A DNA stretch of 49,558 nucleotides, taken from positions 1 to 49,558 of the forward strand of contig JAGCYC010000007.1 of the NCBI GenBank assembly GCA_017961015.1, in the 5' to 3' direction. Made by a program: the position numbers and the translations under genes. This document shows positions 8,988 to 17,542 of this stretch, in pieces. Each line of letters opens with the position of its first letter. Positions within the stretch are counted from its first letter, which is position 1. The notes beneath the pieces were generated by a model that was given only the letters and a program-made list of their open reading frames with translations, ran no database searches and was not told the origin of the DNA. This DNA comes from Bacteroidales bacterium. Lineage in GTDB: Bacteria > Bacteroidota > Bacteroidia > Bacteroidales > UBA932.

Positions 8988-10013
8988 CTAGAAGGTATGC
9001 CTTTGGGTAAGGCGGAAAGGGCAGTGGACTACCTGAGGTTTTCGTTCCAGTATCATGCGTGCGGCCAGGTTTCCCATTTCGGCGAAATCGGCCGAAACGG
9101 TGGTGAGCCCGCCAAGCACCAGTTCGTTCATCTCGAACTCGTTGTACGATATTATGAACACGTCCTTGCCTATTGTCAGACCTGCAGCCTGGCATTTGCG
9201 GGCAAGGGATACAAGCCCCGCGTCCAGCTGGGAGTTAAGCACCAGGAAGGTGTCGCCGGGGCGGATGTCGTCGGGGGCCGATGTAAGGAAGGATACGGGG
9301 ATATCGTATTCCGTGGTAAAGCGTTCCACGCCTTTTCTGATGTGCTGGCCGTAAAGGGACGAGGGCAGGGTTATGACGCGGAGGTTCTTTGTGCGGCCCA
9401 GGCTCTTCAGGCCCTGTGACAGACCGGTGTAGATGTCGTTTTCGAAATCCTGGTATACGGCTCCGTACTGGCCGGGATAGTCCGGCAGCAGGCGGTCCAG
9501 CATTATGAGCTTGCGGTTGGGAATGCGGGAGAGCTGCTTGCGGGCCCTTGCCTGGGATTCGTCGTCCAGGGGGAAATGAGGGGTTACGACGTAGTAGTCG
9601 AAAATGTCCAGGTAGTTGTTAAGGTAGTATTCCAGAAGGTCCAGGCTCTGGTTGTGGTTCACTATTGTGATTTCGGCCCTGCCGCCTATGGTCTGTGCGA
9701 AGGAGTTGAACAGAATCTGTTTGTAGACGGAAAACTTGTCTATTATCACCAGCACCTGGGGGTGGCCTGCGGCCTGGATGTCGGCTGCGTAGAATCCCTT
9801 TCCGTGCCGGGGGACCACAAGCCCTTTCTTTACCAGGATGCCGTAGGTCTTTTTGACGGTTTCCCGGGAAATGTCCAGCTGGGCGGCCAGTTCGTTCATG
9901 GAGGGGATGTGCTCTCCGGCCTTCAGTTTGCCGCTGTGGATGGCATGCTCTATCTGCGAGATGAGCTGCTTGTATATGGGCTCTTTTACCTGTGAATCTA
10001 TCTTGAATACCAT
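8988..10013 (-). CDS. GntR-family regulator with LacI-like sugar-sensing domain
   Basis: 341 residues from the ATG at 10013; the longer frame starts at a TTG (10031) that lies upstream of the -7 box and is rejected. Residues about 1-70 form a GntR winged helix-turn-helix (EPIYKQLISQIEHAI, ELAAQLDISRETVKKTYGIL, GLVVPRHGKGFY). The rest is a periplasmic-binding-protein-like effector domain (VLVIIDKFS, DYYVVTPHF, LIMLDRLLP, ISYNEFEM). This is the architecture of Bacteroides FucR. It is the last gene of the PUL operon but has its own promoter overlapping the end of the GH20 gene. It probably senses a sugar or sugar phosphate from the pathway and controls the direct-repeat promoters. The FucR-like role is inference. 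Confidence 0.85.
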   Translation of the reverse strand: MVFKIDSQVKEPIYKQLISQIEHAIHSGKLKAGEHIPSMNELAAQLDISRETVKKTYGILVKKGLVVPRHGKGFYAADIQAAGHPQVLVIIDKFSVYKQILFNSFAQTIGGRAEITIVNHNQSLDLLEYYLNNYLDIFDYYVVTPHFPLDDESQARARKQLSRIPNRKLIMLDRLLPDYPGQYGAVYQDFENDIYTGLSQGLKSLGRTKNLRVITLPSSLYGQHIRKGVERFTTEYDIPVSFLTSAPDDIRPGDTFLVLNSQLDAGLVSLARKCQAAGLTIGKDVFIISYNEFEMNELVLGGLTTVSADFAEMGNLAARMILERKPQVVHCPFRLTQRHTF

Positions 10014-10018
10014 GGCTG

Positions 10019-10048
10019 CAAATATAGCCAAAAATATTTAATTATCAA
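10019..10048 (-). promoter_or_regulatory. Promoter of the GntR gene, predicted leaderless
   Basis: Minus-strand TTG (10048-10046), a 19-nt spacer and TATATTTG (10026-10019) are an excellent consensus. The box ends 5 nt before the ATG at 10013, so transcription should begin at or within a nucleotide or two of the start codon. The spacer contains the GH20 stop codon (10040-10038). Confidence 0.65.
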
Positions 10049-11507
10049 CAGGTAAGGGCACACCCTCGGGAGGAAAGCGTTGCAGGCCCGACCTGGCGAG
10101 GCCCGACTCCGTATCCATGTCGAAAGTGTTATATCCCAGGGCGCGGAAAACATCCAGAAGTGCCCTTGCCCTCCCGCGGAATTCCTTGAAATTCTTGGCC
10201 GATGCCGGTGTCCAGGCTGTCTCGGCCATGGCGAAGAGGCGTGGGTAGAGCATGTACTCCGCATGCTCCGGAGAGCTTATGAGCTCGGTCCAGAGGTTTG
10301 CCTGCACGCCCAGAAGATGCACCGGGTCCATTCCCTCGGAAAGAGGCTCGAAGCCGTAGGTGAATCGAAGTGATACAAGCTCTCCGACGGCCTTTGGCTC
10401 TTTTCGGATAAGGTCCTGGTAGTAATTGTAGTAGCAGTGCGTATTGGGGGACATTATGCAGTCGTGGCCCTGCTGCGTGGCCTTCCGCCCGCCTTCCACT
10501 CCGCGCCAGCTCTGTACTACGGCGTCTTCCGGAACGCCGGTTTCCAGGATTTCGTCCCAGCCGATAATCCTTCGGCCGTGGCTGCGCACAAAGGCTTCTA
10601 TACGCCGCATAAGGTATCCCTGCAGCTGCCTTACCTGAGTAAATCCTTCTTCCTCCATCCTGCGGGCGCAGTTTATGCACTGCGGCCATGTTTTCATGGT
10701 GGCTTCGTCGCCGCCTATATGGATGAAGGGGGAGGGGAAGATATCCATAACCTCCTCAAGGACGGCTTCCAGGAGCTTGTACGTGGCCTCGTTTCCCGGG
10801 CACAGGTCCCAGGCGCCGGTGTGCGTTTTCCCATCCGGAAGCACGCAGAGCACCTCGGGGTAAGCGTAGCCCACCTCCATCGAATGCCCCGGCATCTCTA
10901 TTTCTGGTATTACAGTGATGAAACGTGCGGCTGCATACAGGACAAGTTCCCTCAGCTGCTCCTTGGTGTAGTATCCGCCGTAGCCTTCGGGGTCGTCGGC
11001 TGTTGTGAACTTGTACTTTCCGGCCTCCCACTCATGGTAGGTATATCCTTTGCGGAAGGCGGTTTTGCCGGTGAGGTCCGGAAAGGCTTCGCTTTCGATA
11101 CGCCAGCCGGCGCTGTCGTCCAGGTGCAGGTGCAGCACGTTCAGCTTCAGAAGGGCCATGGCGTCTATTTGTTTCTTGAGAAAGTCCAGCCCCTTGAAAC
11201 TGCGGGATTCGTCTATCATGAGCCCGCGGTGGCGAAAACGCGGATAGTCAAAAATGGTTCCCTGCGGAAGATCTCCAAGAAGGCGCAGCTGCTCCAGAGT
11301 TTTCTGTGCACGGAACCTCCCCTCGGGGGTGAGGGCTTCTGTCTTCACCCTCTTTTTTGAGATTGTGAGCCGATACGCTTCCTGCTGCTGCCAGGGTTCC
11401 AGCGAAACGACAGCCTCCCTGAAGCACTCCCGGCTTTTTTGTGGAGTGTATTGCACCGGCTGCGGAACAAGGCCAATCGCAAGAAGCAGGGTCAGGAGCA
11501 GTCTCAT
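10038..11507 (-). CDS. Secreted GH20 beta-N-acetylhexosaminidase
   Basis: 489 residues from the ATG at 11507, which shares ATGA with the stop of the NAGPA gene upstream. A signal peptide (MRLLLTLLLAIGLVPQP) lacks a lipobox Cys, so it is predicted to be periplasmic. A short GH20b-like region precedes the TIM barrel, which starts near residue 100 (FRHRGLMIDESRSF). LHLHLDDSAGWRIE, PEIEMPGHS and IHIGGDEATM are GH20 signatures; the Asp-Glu pair in the last is the substrate-assisted catalytic pair. It removes terminal beta-GlcNAc or beta-GalNAc. With GH89 it covers both anomers of terminal HexNAc. Confidence 0.93.
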   Translation of the reverse strand: MRLLLTLLLAIGLVPQPVQYTPQKSRECFREAVVSLEPWQQQEAYRLTISKKRVKTEALTPEGRFRAQKTLEQLRLLGDLPQGTIFDYPRFRHRGLMIDESRSFKGLDFLKKQIDAMALLKLNVLHLHLDDSAGWRIESEAFPDLTGKTAFRKGYTYHEWEAGKYKFTTADDPEGYGGYYTKEQLRELVLYAAARFITVIPEIEMPGHSMEVGYAYPEVLCVLPDGKTHTGAWDLCPGNEATYKLLEAVLEEVMDIFPSPFIHIGGDEATMKTWPQCINCARRMEEEGFTQVRQLQGYLMRRIEAFVRSHGRRIIGWDEILETGVPEDAVVQSWRGVEGGRKATQQGHDCIMSPNTHCYYNYYQDLIRKEPKAVGELVSLRFTYGFEPLSEGMDPVHLLGVQANLWTELISSPEHAEYMLYPRLFAMAETAWTPASAKNFKEFRGRARALLDVFRALGYNTFDMDTESGLARSGLQRFPPEGVPLPVDN

Positions 11508-12892
11508 CTTGCAAAGAATCCCAGGCTGGTGATTACGGCGCGGTTGCCGCCCGTGAGGTCGTTTATGTGGCCTTTGCCCTTTACCCACATGCCCGTGGAG
11601 CCGCCTCCGTCAAGGTTTAGTGCACCTTTGCAGCCCAGCCCGCGCATGATTTTGGCCATCTGCAGGGTGGTGGCGCCGTCGGATGAACTTATACGGCCGT
11701 CGCAGATAAGAAGGATAATGCTGCCGTCGGCCTTGTAGCCCAATGCCGTGCGGTCGGGGTGCTGCACCACGCCGAAGATGTCGTCGGCCCACAGTTCGTA
11801 GTTGGTCTTCCAGTATCCTTTGGAGGTTTTTTCGGCCGATATGGGGCACTTCCAGTCTTTCAGGAGCACGGGGCCGCAGGTGACGGCGTTGAAGGGTGTC
11901 CAGGGGGACGGGGCGCAGGGGTAGGTTGTGCTCGCTTCGGGGCAGGGCGTTTCTCCAGCGGTGGAGGGGATGGGTTTGTCGTACACCCGGACCGTTCCGT
12001 GCTGCGGGGTGAAGGACCAGTAAACGCCCGGGTTTCCGTCCCGGTCGGTGCCGAACAGGCCGCGGGACACCGGATGAAGTTTGCCGTCGGCGCTCCAGTA
12101 TTCGCGGTCCAGTCGCAGCTTGTCTTCGTCTTCGGATATGCGCCAGGGAGTCTGGACACCGTCGCTTATGGCAAAGCCTATGGGGCGAAGGAATTTCGCG
12201 CTGAAGATGCCGCCGTTTACAAGTACCAGGCATTTTTCATTGGCTGCGGCCTGCTGGTCTATGGTTTTTGTGACCTGGTCGCCGGGGAAAAGGACTTTGA
12301 ACTCTATGTCGCCGGTGCAGCTGGCCTGGGCATACCAGGCTTGGAAAGGCTTGCCTTCCAGCTTGTCCTCTGTCTTGAACACTTTCACGCCGGAGGGTAA
12401 CTCTGGAGCCTCTACCTCTGTCCAGTCCAGCAAGATAACCTCCGAAGGATCAGGCTCCGGCTCGGGTTCGGGTTCGGGATCGGGATCGGGTTCCGGATCA
12501 GGGTCAGGATCGGGATCTGGATCGGGGTCCGGATCCGGGGCGGGCTCCAGTGCCGGCGTGGTTATGGGATCGGCCGATACTTTAAGGGAGAGAACGCCGG
12601 CTTTTCCGAATGCCTGGACGCCGAAGCGGTAGGTGGTTTCAGGTTCCAGCCCTTCGAAGGTGTGGCTGGTTGTTCCTGCTGCAAGCGTTGCAAGCGGCTG
12701 AACCTGGGCTCCGAATACGTAGTACCCCTCCTCGTCGGCGGCATTGTCGGTCCAGGTGAGAACGGCCTTGGTAGGGGATATGGCCTGTGCCTGCACGTGG
12801 GTGGGGGCGTTCAGCGTTACGGCCGGGGCCTGGCCCTGTCCGCTGCAGGAGAGCAGCAGGGCGGCAAGGATGAGGATACTATTTTTTCTCAT
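11504..12892 (-). CDS. Lipoprotein with Fn3 domain and phosphodiester glycosidase (NAGPA) domain
   Basis: 462 residues. Lipoprotein signal ends LAALLLSC; residues about 28-115 are a fibronectin type III fold (PTHVQAQAISPTKAVLTW); residues about 118-153 are an Asp/Glu-Pro linker; residues about 160-462 are a phosphodiester glycosidase domain (VLVNGGIF, FGVVQHPDRTALG, LLICDGR, LNLDGGGSTGMW). The founding member is the uncovering enzyme that removes GlcNAc alpha-linked through a phosphodiester to mannose-6. Bacterial members may cleave other glycosyl phosphodiesters. The start overlaps the upstream DUF6259 gene by 14 nt and the stop shares ATGA with GH20, so it is translationally coupled. It is the main evidence for a phosphodiester-linked substrate in this locus. 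Confidence 0.88.
   Translation of the reverse strand: MRKNSILILAALLLSCSGQGQAPAVTLNAPTHVQAQAISPTKAVLTWTDNAADEEGYYVFGAQVQPLATLAAGTTSHTFEGLEPETTYRFGVQAFGKAGVLSLKVSADPITTPALEPAPDPDPDPDPDPDPDPEPDPDPEPEPEPEPDPSEVILLDWTEVEAPELPSGVKVFKTEDKLEGKPFQAWYAQASCTGDIEFKVLFPGDQVTKTIDQQAAANEKCLVLVNGGIFSAKFLRPIGFAISDGVQTPWRISEDEDKLRLDREYWSADGKLHPVSRGLFGTDRDGNPGVYWSFTPQHGTVRVYDKPIPSTAGETPCPEASTTYPCAPSPWTPFNAVTCGPVLLKDWKCPISAEKTSKGYWKTNYELWADDIFGVVQHPDRTALGYKADGSIILLICDGRISSSDGATTLQMAKIMRGLGCKGALNLDGGGSTGMWVKGKGHINDLTGGNRAVITSLGFFAR
12447..12545 (-). repeat. In-frame Asp-Pro/Glu-Pro repeat linker
   Basis: About 33 codons of alternating acidic residue and proline, encoded by tandem 6-bp units related to GGATCC/GGATCG/GGCTCC on the plus strand. 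It forms an extended, acidic, non-folded spacer between the Fn3 and NAGPA domains. The array is likely length-variable between strains. Confidence 0.85.
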
Positions 12893-15800
12893 ATATAAGT
12901 ACGCTTAAATCGTTTTGTCCCAGAGTGAGCGCGGGGGAGCGGAGGACTTTCCCGTCCAGGTCGCGGCCCTCGATGAAACGGTAGCCGGGAACGTCCAGGC
13001 GGGCTTTCTGTGTTTTTGCACCCGTGTTCGTAACAACTACGGCCATGCGTGCTCCGTTGGTGTAACTGCGCGCAGTTACGGCCGGATTGTCGCAGCTGAA
13101 CCCGTCGGTGGCAGCGAACCGGCCTTCCAAAAGAAGTTCCGGATAGCTGTGCCGGAGTGCGTTTATCTTTGCAAGATGTGCCTGATAAACGGGCGTTTCG
13201 TCAATGAGACCGCGGCAGCGGAACACTTCTATGTCGTTGCGGAGGCCTTTCAGAATGGTATTGTTTACCCGGCGGGGGACATCGTTGTCGTCCCTTACGC
13301 AGCGGTCGCTCCATACAACCTCGGGGAAGGTGTAGCGGAACCATTCGGGGAAACTTTCCGGCAGGGCGGTGAATTCCACTATATGCACAAAGTCGCAGAA
13401 CTGGCTGGTGCAGTCGCTAAGCCATTCGGTCCCGAGGGCGAAATCGGGATTCTTCGCCTTTATGTGATCGCGGATTTCCCTCAGGGCATCGGCCTTGTAC
13501 CGGCCGGTGAAGATGTCCTGGACGGGGTATTCGCGGGAAAGGTCCCAGGAGGGGAATTCCTCGGCTACGCCCAGCTGGTCGTAGAAAACGGCATCGGCGC
13601 CCAGGGCCATGGCCCTGTCGGCCCAGGCGGTGAGCCGGTCGCGCCAGGCACGTTTGCTCATGTCGGCTATAACGAAGGTGCGGGAGTCGTAGTAGCCAAG
13701 GGAGGTGCCTTCTCCGGTGAACTTGTAATGCTCCGTGAATTCGCGGCCGGTGTTGTCGCGGTTGGCCACTTGGGAGCCGGCTCCGGAGCGGTAGAAACCG
13801 CTTTCCACGTCTATCAGGCGGCCGTTATAATACAGAAGCAGGCGGTTCCCGCCGCTGCGGTATTGGGCAATGGCTTTTTTCCATGCGGGGTCTCCTCCCT
13901 GCGAGTCGTCGGGGGTGTAGTCGGGATATCCGTTGTCCATGCCCTCCTTCCACCAGCCGAAGGCCAGCACTGCATTGCAGCCCACCGACTCGCCTGCAGC
14001 GGCTATCCTGCCGGGAAGGTCTTGGTAGGTGCGCAGGTACTCTCCGTACTGGTGTTTGAAGATAACCCTCTGCCAGCCGGTCATGTCCTGCACCCAGGCG
14101 GGTACGGGAGCATGTTGCCACCAGGAGCTGGCCCAGCCGCGGTAAATGCGGCTTGTCGCCGTCCAGTCACCCCGGTAGGGGACCACAACAGACGCATCGT
14201 TGGACCAGCTGTCGCCGCACATGGCATTGGGATAGCGGTAGAACCCCGCTTCCAGGTGGGAGAAATCTTCGGTGACATGTCCTATACCGCCCTCGTCGGG
14301 ATATGTCCTCAGGCCGTGCCAGGTTTGCTGGAAGGAAGTGTCGTGGCTGCCGAAATATATTCCGTGTTGAGCTCCCGTGAATGCAAAGCAGTTGGATGCG
14401 GCGTTGCGGGGGTACTGAAGGTCCAGCTGGCGGAACTTCTGTGCGGGAGTCATATACAGGGCCCGCGTGTCCACGTTGGAAATCTTCCGGACCGGATTGT
14501 CAAACACCTGGCCTCCGGTGTGGGTGGTAAGTAGCCTGTAGTCCTTGGGAAGCTGCAGGTCGCCCGCAAGGGGGTATTGCAGTTCGCGGATTATGGTGTG
14601 CGGCTCGTCGTTTTGGAGGGCGGCGGCAAAACGCACCATGGTCCCTTCCGTCCATATTTTCAGCTGCAGGCTGAAGCGGCGGCCGTCCAGGCCGTTGTAA
14701 TCGAGGAAGGTGGTGTCGGCAATCCTTTGTACGACAGGCGTTTGCGTGTCGCCGGAAATTTCTATTTCTTTGCGGTCCTCAGTGTTGTAGTACATGCGCC
14801 AGAGAGCCTTGCCGCCGGCGTAGTTGCGCCCGTCAAAGGCAAGTTTTGTGAGCCTGCCCCGCTCGTCTATCTGTACTTCCGTGACCGGCAGCTCACCGCG
14901 GTTTCCAAGTACAAAGCGGCATATGTCGTCGTAAAGGGCCTTGTCCTGAGGCACCGGCGATGTAGCCAACTGAGTGAAAGCGTTGGAGCCGGAGTACAGC
15001 GCCAAGCTCTTTTTACCGAAGAACCCGGCGTCCCTGTATTCCTTCATGTAGCGGCGGAGGCGCTGCTGCAGGGCGGGGACATCGGCTCTGGTGAAAACGG
15101 GCCTTCCTTCACCGTCCGGGCCCATCCGGCCCTGGGGCATCTGATCCGCAACGCACGAAAATTCCATTTCCAGCTCCATGCCGGACATGTCGGCCCCGTT
15201 TATTGCGGCAATGGTCTTTTGGAAGGGATGGGCACCTTCCCGGTGCATGTCCCAGTACCAGTTGGGCTGCATCCAGGCCTGGTCTATTCCAAGGTCTTTC
15301 CAGTATTTGTAGCCCGGTCCCATATGGTAGGGAATCCAGTACAGCCCCAGCCCTGCGCCGTGGCAGTAGGAGGAAAGAGCGGGCACTACCTGGTCCCAGT
15401 TCTTGTATCTGCAGTTGACGTCTATGTCGTATGGCAGGTAAATCTCTTCCGAGGTGATGTAAAAGCCGGACAGCTCCAGATACTGTGTCCCAAGGGCTTT
15501 GAACATATCCCTCGCGGTGTCCATGTACCAGCGTAGCGCTTTCAGCCGGTTGTCCACCTTCGCAAAATCCAGTCCGTCGCCCCAGTAAGTGGTAGAAGAT
15601 GCCTTGTCGGAAAAACGTTCGAACATAATTGCATCGGGAAGGCCGATGATTACCCCGCGCTTTTTCGAAGGAGGGCCGATACGTTCCGCTGCTGCCGCGC
15701 AGGCCTGTTCAAGGGCACTGACGCCGCCGCCCTGGCCCAGCCACAGGTCCAGCTGTTTTTGCCAGTCGGCTTTGGTGGCGCTTTCACCGGGGCCCAGCAC

Positions 15801-16043
15801 GAAGGTTTTCCCGTCGGCCGCGCCTTCCAGGAAGAGGAAGCCTTCGAAAAGCCAGTGCTCGCTGCCGTCAGGGGCCTTCCAGCTCACGTGGGGGGCAAAG
15901 CGGGCGGCGTCCCACAGCCGGGGCTCCCGGTGCCAATATCCCACCAGGGTTATGTCGTGGAACAGGCGCGGTTCCTTCGGCCCGGGTTTTCCGCTGCAGG
16001 CAAGGGCGAGCATAAGGCCGGTTATTAGAAAAATGCGTTTCAT
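12879..16043 (-). CDS. Lipoprotein with N-terminal DUF4855 and C-terminal DUF6259 (putative glycoside hydrolase)
   Basis: 1054 residues from the ATG at 16043, which overlaps the preceding stop as ATGA; an upstream extension in this frame is only the shadow of that gene. Signal MKRIFLITGLMLALACSG. Residues about 20-380 are DUF4855-like and align with the next protein (SSTTYWGDGLDF, GFYITSEE, MQPNWYWD, EMEFS). A beta-rich region follows, then about 600-950 looks like DUF6259, a TIM-barrel putative hydrolase region (YDQLGVAEEFPSWD, GTEWLSDC). No activity is established from sequence. Conserved Glu and Asp in those motifs are candidate catalytic residues. It is probably a surface or periplasmic glycosidase of the PUL. 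Confidence 0.75.
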   Translation of the reverse strand: MKRIFLITGLMLALACSGKPGPKEPRLFHDITLVGYWHREPRLWDAARFAPHVSWKAPDGSEHWLFEGFLFLEGAADGKTFVLGPGESATKADWQKQLDLWLGQGGGVSALEQACAAAAERIGPPSKKRGVIIGLPDAIMFERFSDKASSTTYWGDGLDFAKVDNRLKALRWYMDTARDMFKALGTQYLELSGFYITSEEIYLPYDIDVNCRYKNWDQVVPALSSYCHGAGLGLYWIPYHMGPGYKYWKDLGIDQAWMQPNWYWDMHREGAHPFQKTIAAINGADMSGMELEMEFSCVADQMPQGRMGPDGEGRPVFTRADVPALQQRLRRYMKEYRDAGFFGKKSLALYSGSNAFTQLATSPVPQDKALYDDICRFVLGNRGELPVTEVQIDERGRLTKLAFDGRNYAGGKALWRMYYNTEDRKEIEISGDTQTPVVQRIADTTFLDYNGLDGRRFSLQLKIWTEGTMVRFAAALQNDEPHTIIRELQYPLAGDLQLPKDYRLLTTHTGGQVFDNPVRKISNVDTRALYMTPAQKFRQLDLQYPRNAASNCFAFTGAQHGIYFGSHDTSFQQTWHGLRTYPDEGGIGHVTEDFSHLEAGFYRYPNAMCGDSWSNDASVVVPYRGDWTATSRIYRGWASSWWQHAPVPAWVQDMTGWQRVIFKHQYGEYLRTYQDLPGRIAAAGESVGCNAVLAFGWWKEGMDNGYPDYTPDDSQGGDPAWKKAIAQYRSGGNRLLLYYNGRLIDVESGFYRSGAGSQVANRDNTGREFTEHYKFTGEGTSLGYYDSRTFVIADMSKRAWRDRLTAWADRAMALGADAVFYDQLGVAEEFPSWDLSREYPVQDIFTGRYKADALREIRDHIKAKNPDFALGTEWLSDCTSQFCDFVHIVEFTALPESFPEWFRYTFPEVVWSDRCVRDDNDVPRRVNNTILKGLRNDIEVFRCRGLIDETPVYQAHLAKINALRHSYPELLLEGRFAATDGFSCDNPAVTARSYTNGARMAVVVTNTGAKTQKARLDVPGYRFIEGRDLDGKVLRSPALTLGQNDLSVLIYEKK

Positions 16044-17542
16044 TTGTTCTTCAGGGGTGATTCTGTGATGAAGTTGCATATATCCCGGAACATCTGCACG
16101 TCGCCCTCGTCCTTCGACGAGGCCAGCTGGTGCCAGGCGTCGGTGCCGGAATAAACGGCCAGGGGGAGTGTTCCGTACATCCCGCTGTCCTTGTACATCT
16201 GCATATATTCCCGTACGCGGCTGCGGAGAAGGGGAACGTCGGCGGCATAGAAGGTGGGGGTCCCGTTTCCGTCGGGGCCTGAGCGGCCGTCGGCCATGAC
16301 GGAAGCAACAAGTGAATACTCGAATTCCAGTTCCACTCCCATGCGGTATTCCCTTATGGCCTGCTTGGTGTCCGACAGAGGATGTGATATGCTGCCGTGG
16401 TCCCAATAGTAGTTGGGCTGCATGAATATGTTGTCGAATCCCAGGCGGCGCCATACCTTGTAGCCCGGAGCCAGGTGGTAGGGAACCCACCACAGGCCCT
16501 CGCGGCAGGAATGGGCATAGCGGGAAGCCTCGGGAACCAGGATTTCCCAGTTCTTGTGCTGCCAGTTCCAGGTGTCGGCAGACGGGTCGTAAGATTCCCC
16601 TGCATCCTCGAAGAAGGCTGGATTCAGCGGCAGCTCCTCGGACAGAATGTAGAACCCCGCCAGTTCCAGGTGGCGGTACTTCCGTTCGTTGAAAAGGGCA
16701 CGGCACCTGTCCATATACCATCGGCAGGCCAGAATCTGGTCCTGTGTTCTGGAAAAGTCCAGCCCGTCGCCCCAGTAGGTTGTGGAGGAACTCCTGTCGG
16801 AGAAATACTGGTAGCGGGTGGGGTCCGGGATGCTCATTACTATAAGCCGGGGACTGGGAGGTGTCCCGGCTTCGGCAATGGCGGCATCCAGTTGGACGAG
16901 TGCGCCTCCCTCACCAAGCCAGGCATCCAGGAGATCTTCCCAGGCATCCTTGCCGGCCGACTCTCGCCCGTTTGCCAGGCTGTAAGACTGCCTCCGGGCC
17001 GAATTGTAGCCGTCTATGCAAAGAAAGGCGTCGAAGATCCATTTCCCGTCGTACTGAACATGGGAGGAAAAACGCTCCTGAGTCCATGCCGGAGGATTGG
17101 AATTGTGCCAGCCCATGGTTATGAGGCTAAGGTCGGCAAAGGTTGGGACCCCTGTCCGGGACATTTCCCAGGGATAGAGCCCCTGAGGCCCGGCTCCGGT
17201 AGAGAATTCCAGCGTCACCACTTTTCCTTTCTCGCCCTTCGGGCCGATTCCCTGCACGTACAGTATATAGGACGTAAGCGGCTGCAGACCGGTTACTTGA
17301 AGCTGAAGGGAAACAGGCCCCGTGGAACCTGTTTTCTCCGACAGGGTCATGTCCTCGCTTACGCCGTAGTTCACACCGGAACACTGGACGGCCTGGACGG
17401 AGAATTTTGCGTCGAAGGCTGTTACCTCACCCATAGTGGCGCGGATTGCGGGAATAGCAGGCGTCGCAGGCCCCTCCTTCTTCCCGCAGCAGGCGAGAAG
17501 AAGGAAAAACGCTGCGAAAACTACCTGCCGACTATTGATCAT
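16040..17542 (-). CDS. Lipoprotein with Fn3-like and DUF4855 domains
   Basis: 500 residues from the ATG at 17542 (MINSRQVVFAAFFLLLACC, lipobox Cys); an earlier in-frame ATG at 17551 is possible. The start overlaps the DUF1735 gene by 11 nt. Residues about 30-125 form an Fn3-like domain. Residues about 140-500 are DUF4855, with SSTTYWGDGLDF, GFYILSEELPL, MQPNYYWD and ELEFEYS all shared with the downstream 1054-residue protein. The pair is a tandem duplication that has diverged, with DUF6259 added to only one copy. Function unknown; probable glycan binding or hydrolysis at the cell surface. Confidence 0.75.
   Translation of the reverse strand: MINSRQVVFAAFFLLLACCGKKEGPATPAIPAIRATMGEVTAFDAKFSVQAVQCSGVNYGVSEDMTLSEKTGSTGPVSLQLQVTGLQPLTSYILYVQGIGPKGEKGKVVTLEFSTGAGPQGLYPWEMSRTGVPTFADLSLITMGWHNSNPPAWTQERFSSHVQYDGKWIFDAFLCIDGYNSARRQSYSLANGRESAGKDAWEDLLDAWLGEGGALVQLDAAIAEAGTPPSPRLIVMSIPDPTRYQYFSDRSSSTTYWGDGLDFSRTQDQILACRWYMDRCRALFNERKYRHLELAGFYILSEELPLNPAFFEDAGESYDPSADTWNWQHKNWEILVPEASRYAHSCREGLWWVPYHLAPGYKVWRRLGFDNIFMQPNYYWDHGSISHPLSDTKQAIREYRMGVELEFEYSLVASVMADGRSGPDGNGTPTFYAADVPLLRSRVREYMQMYKDSGMYGTLPLAVYSGTDAWHQLASSKDEGDVQMFRDICNFITESPLKNK

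Noticed and set aside
10014-10031. TTG start of the GntR regulator
   Set aside because: The -7 box TATATTTG overlaps it; the ATG at 10013 gives the typical GntR N-terminus.
16044-16721. Long N-terminal extension of the DUF4855/DUF6259 protein
   Set aside because: It reads the upstream DUF4855 gene out of frame; the ATG at 16043 starts a lipoprotein signal and overlaps the preceding stop as ATGA.
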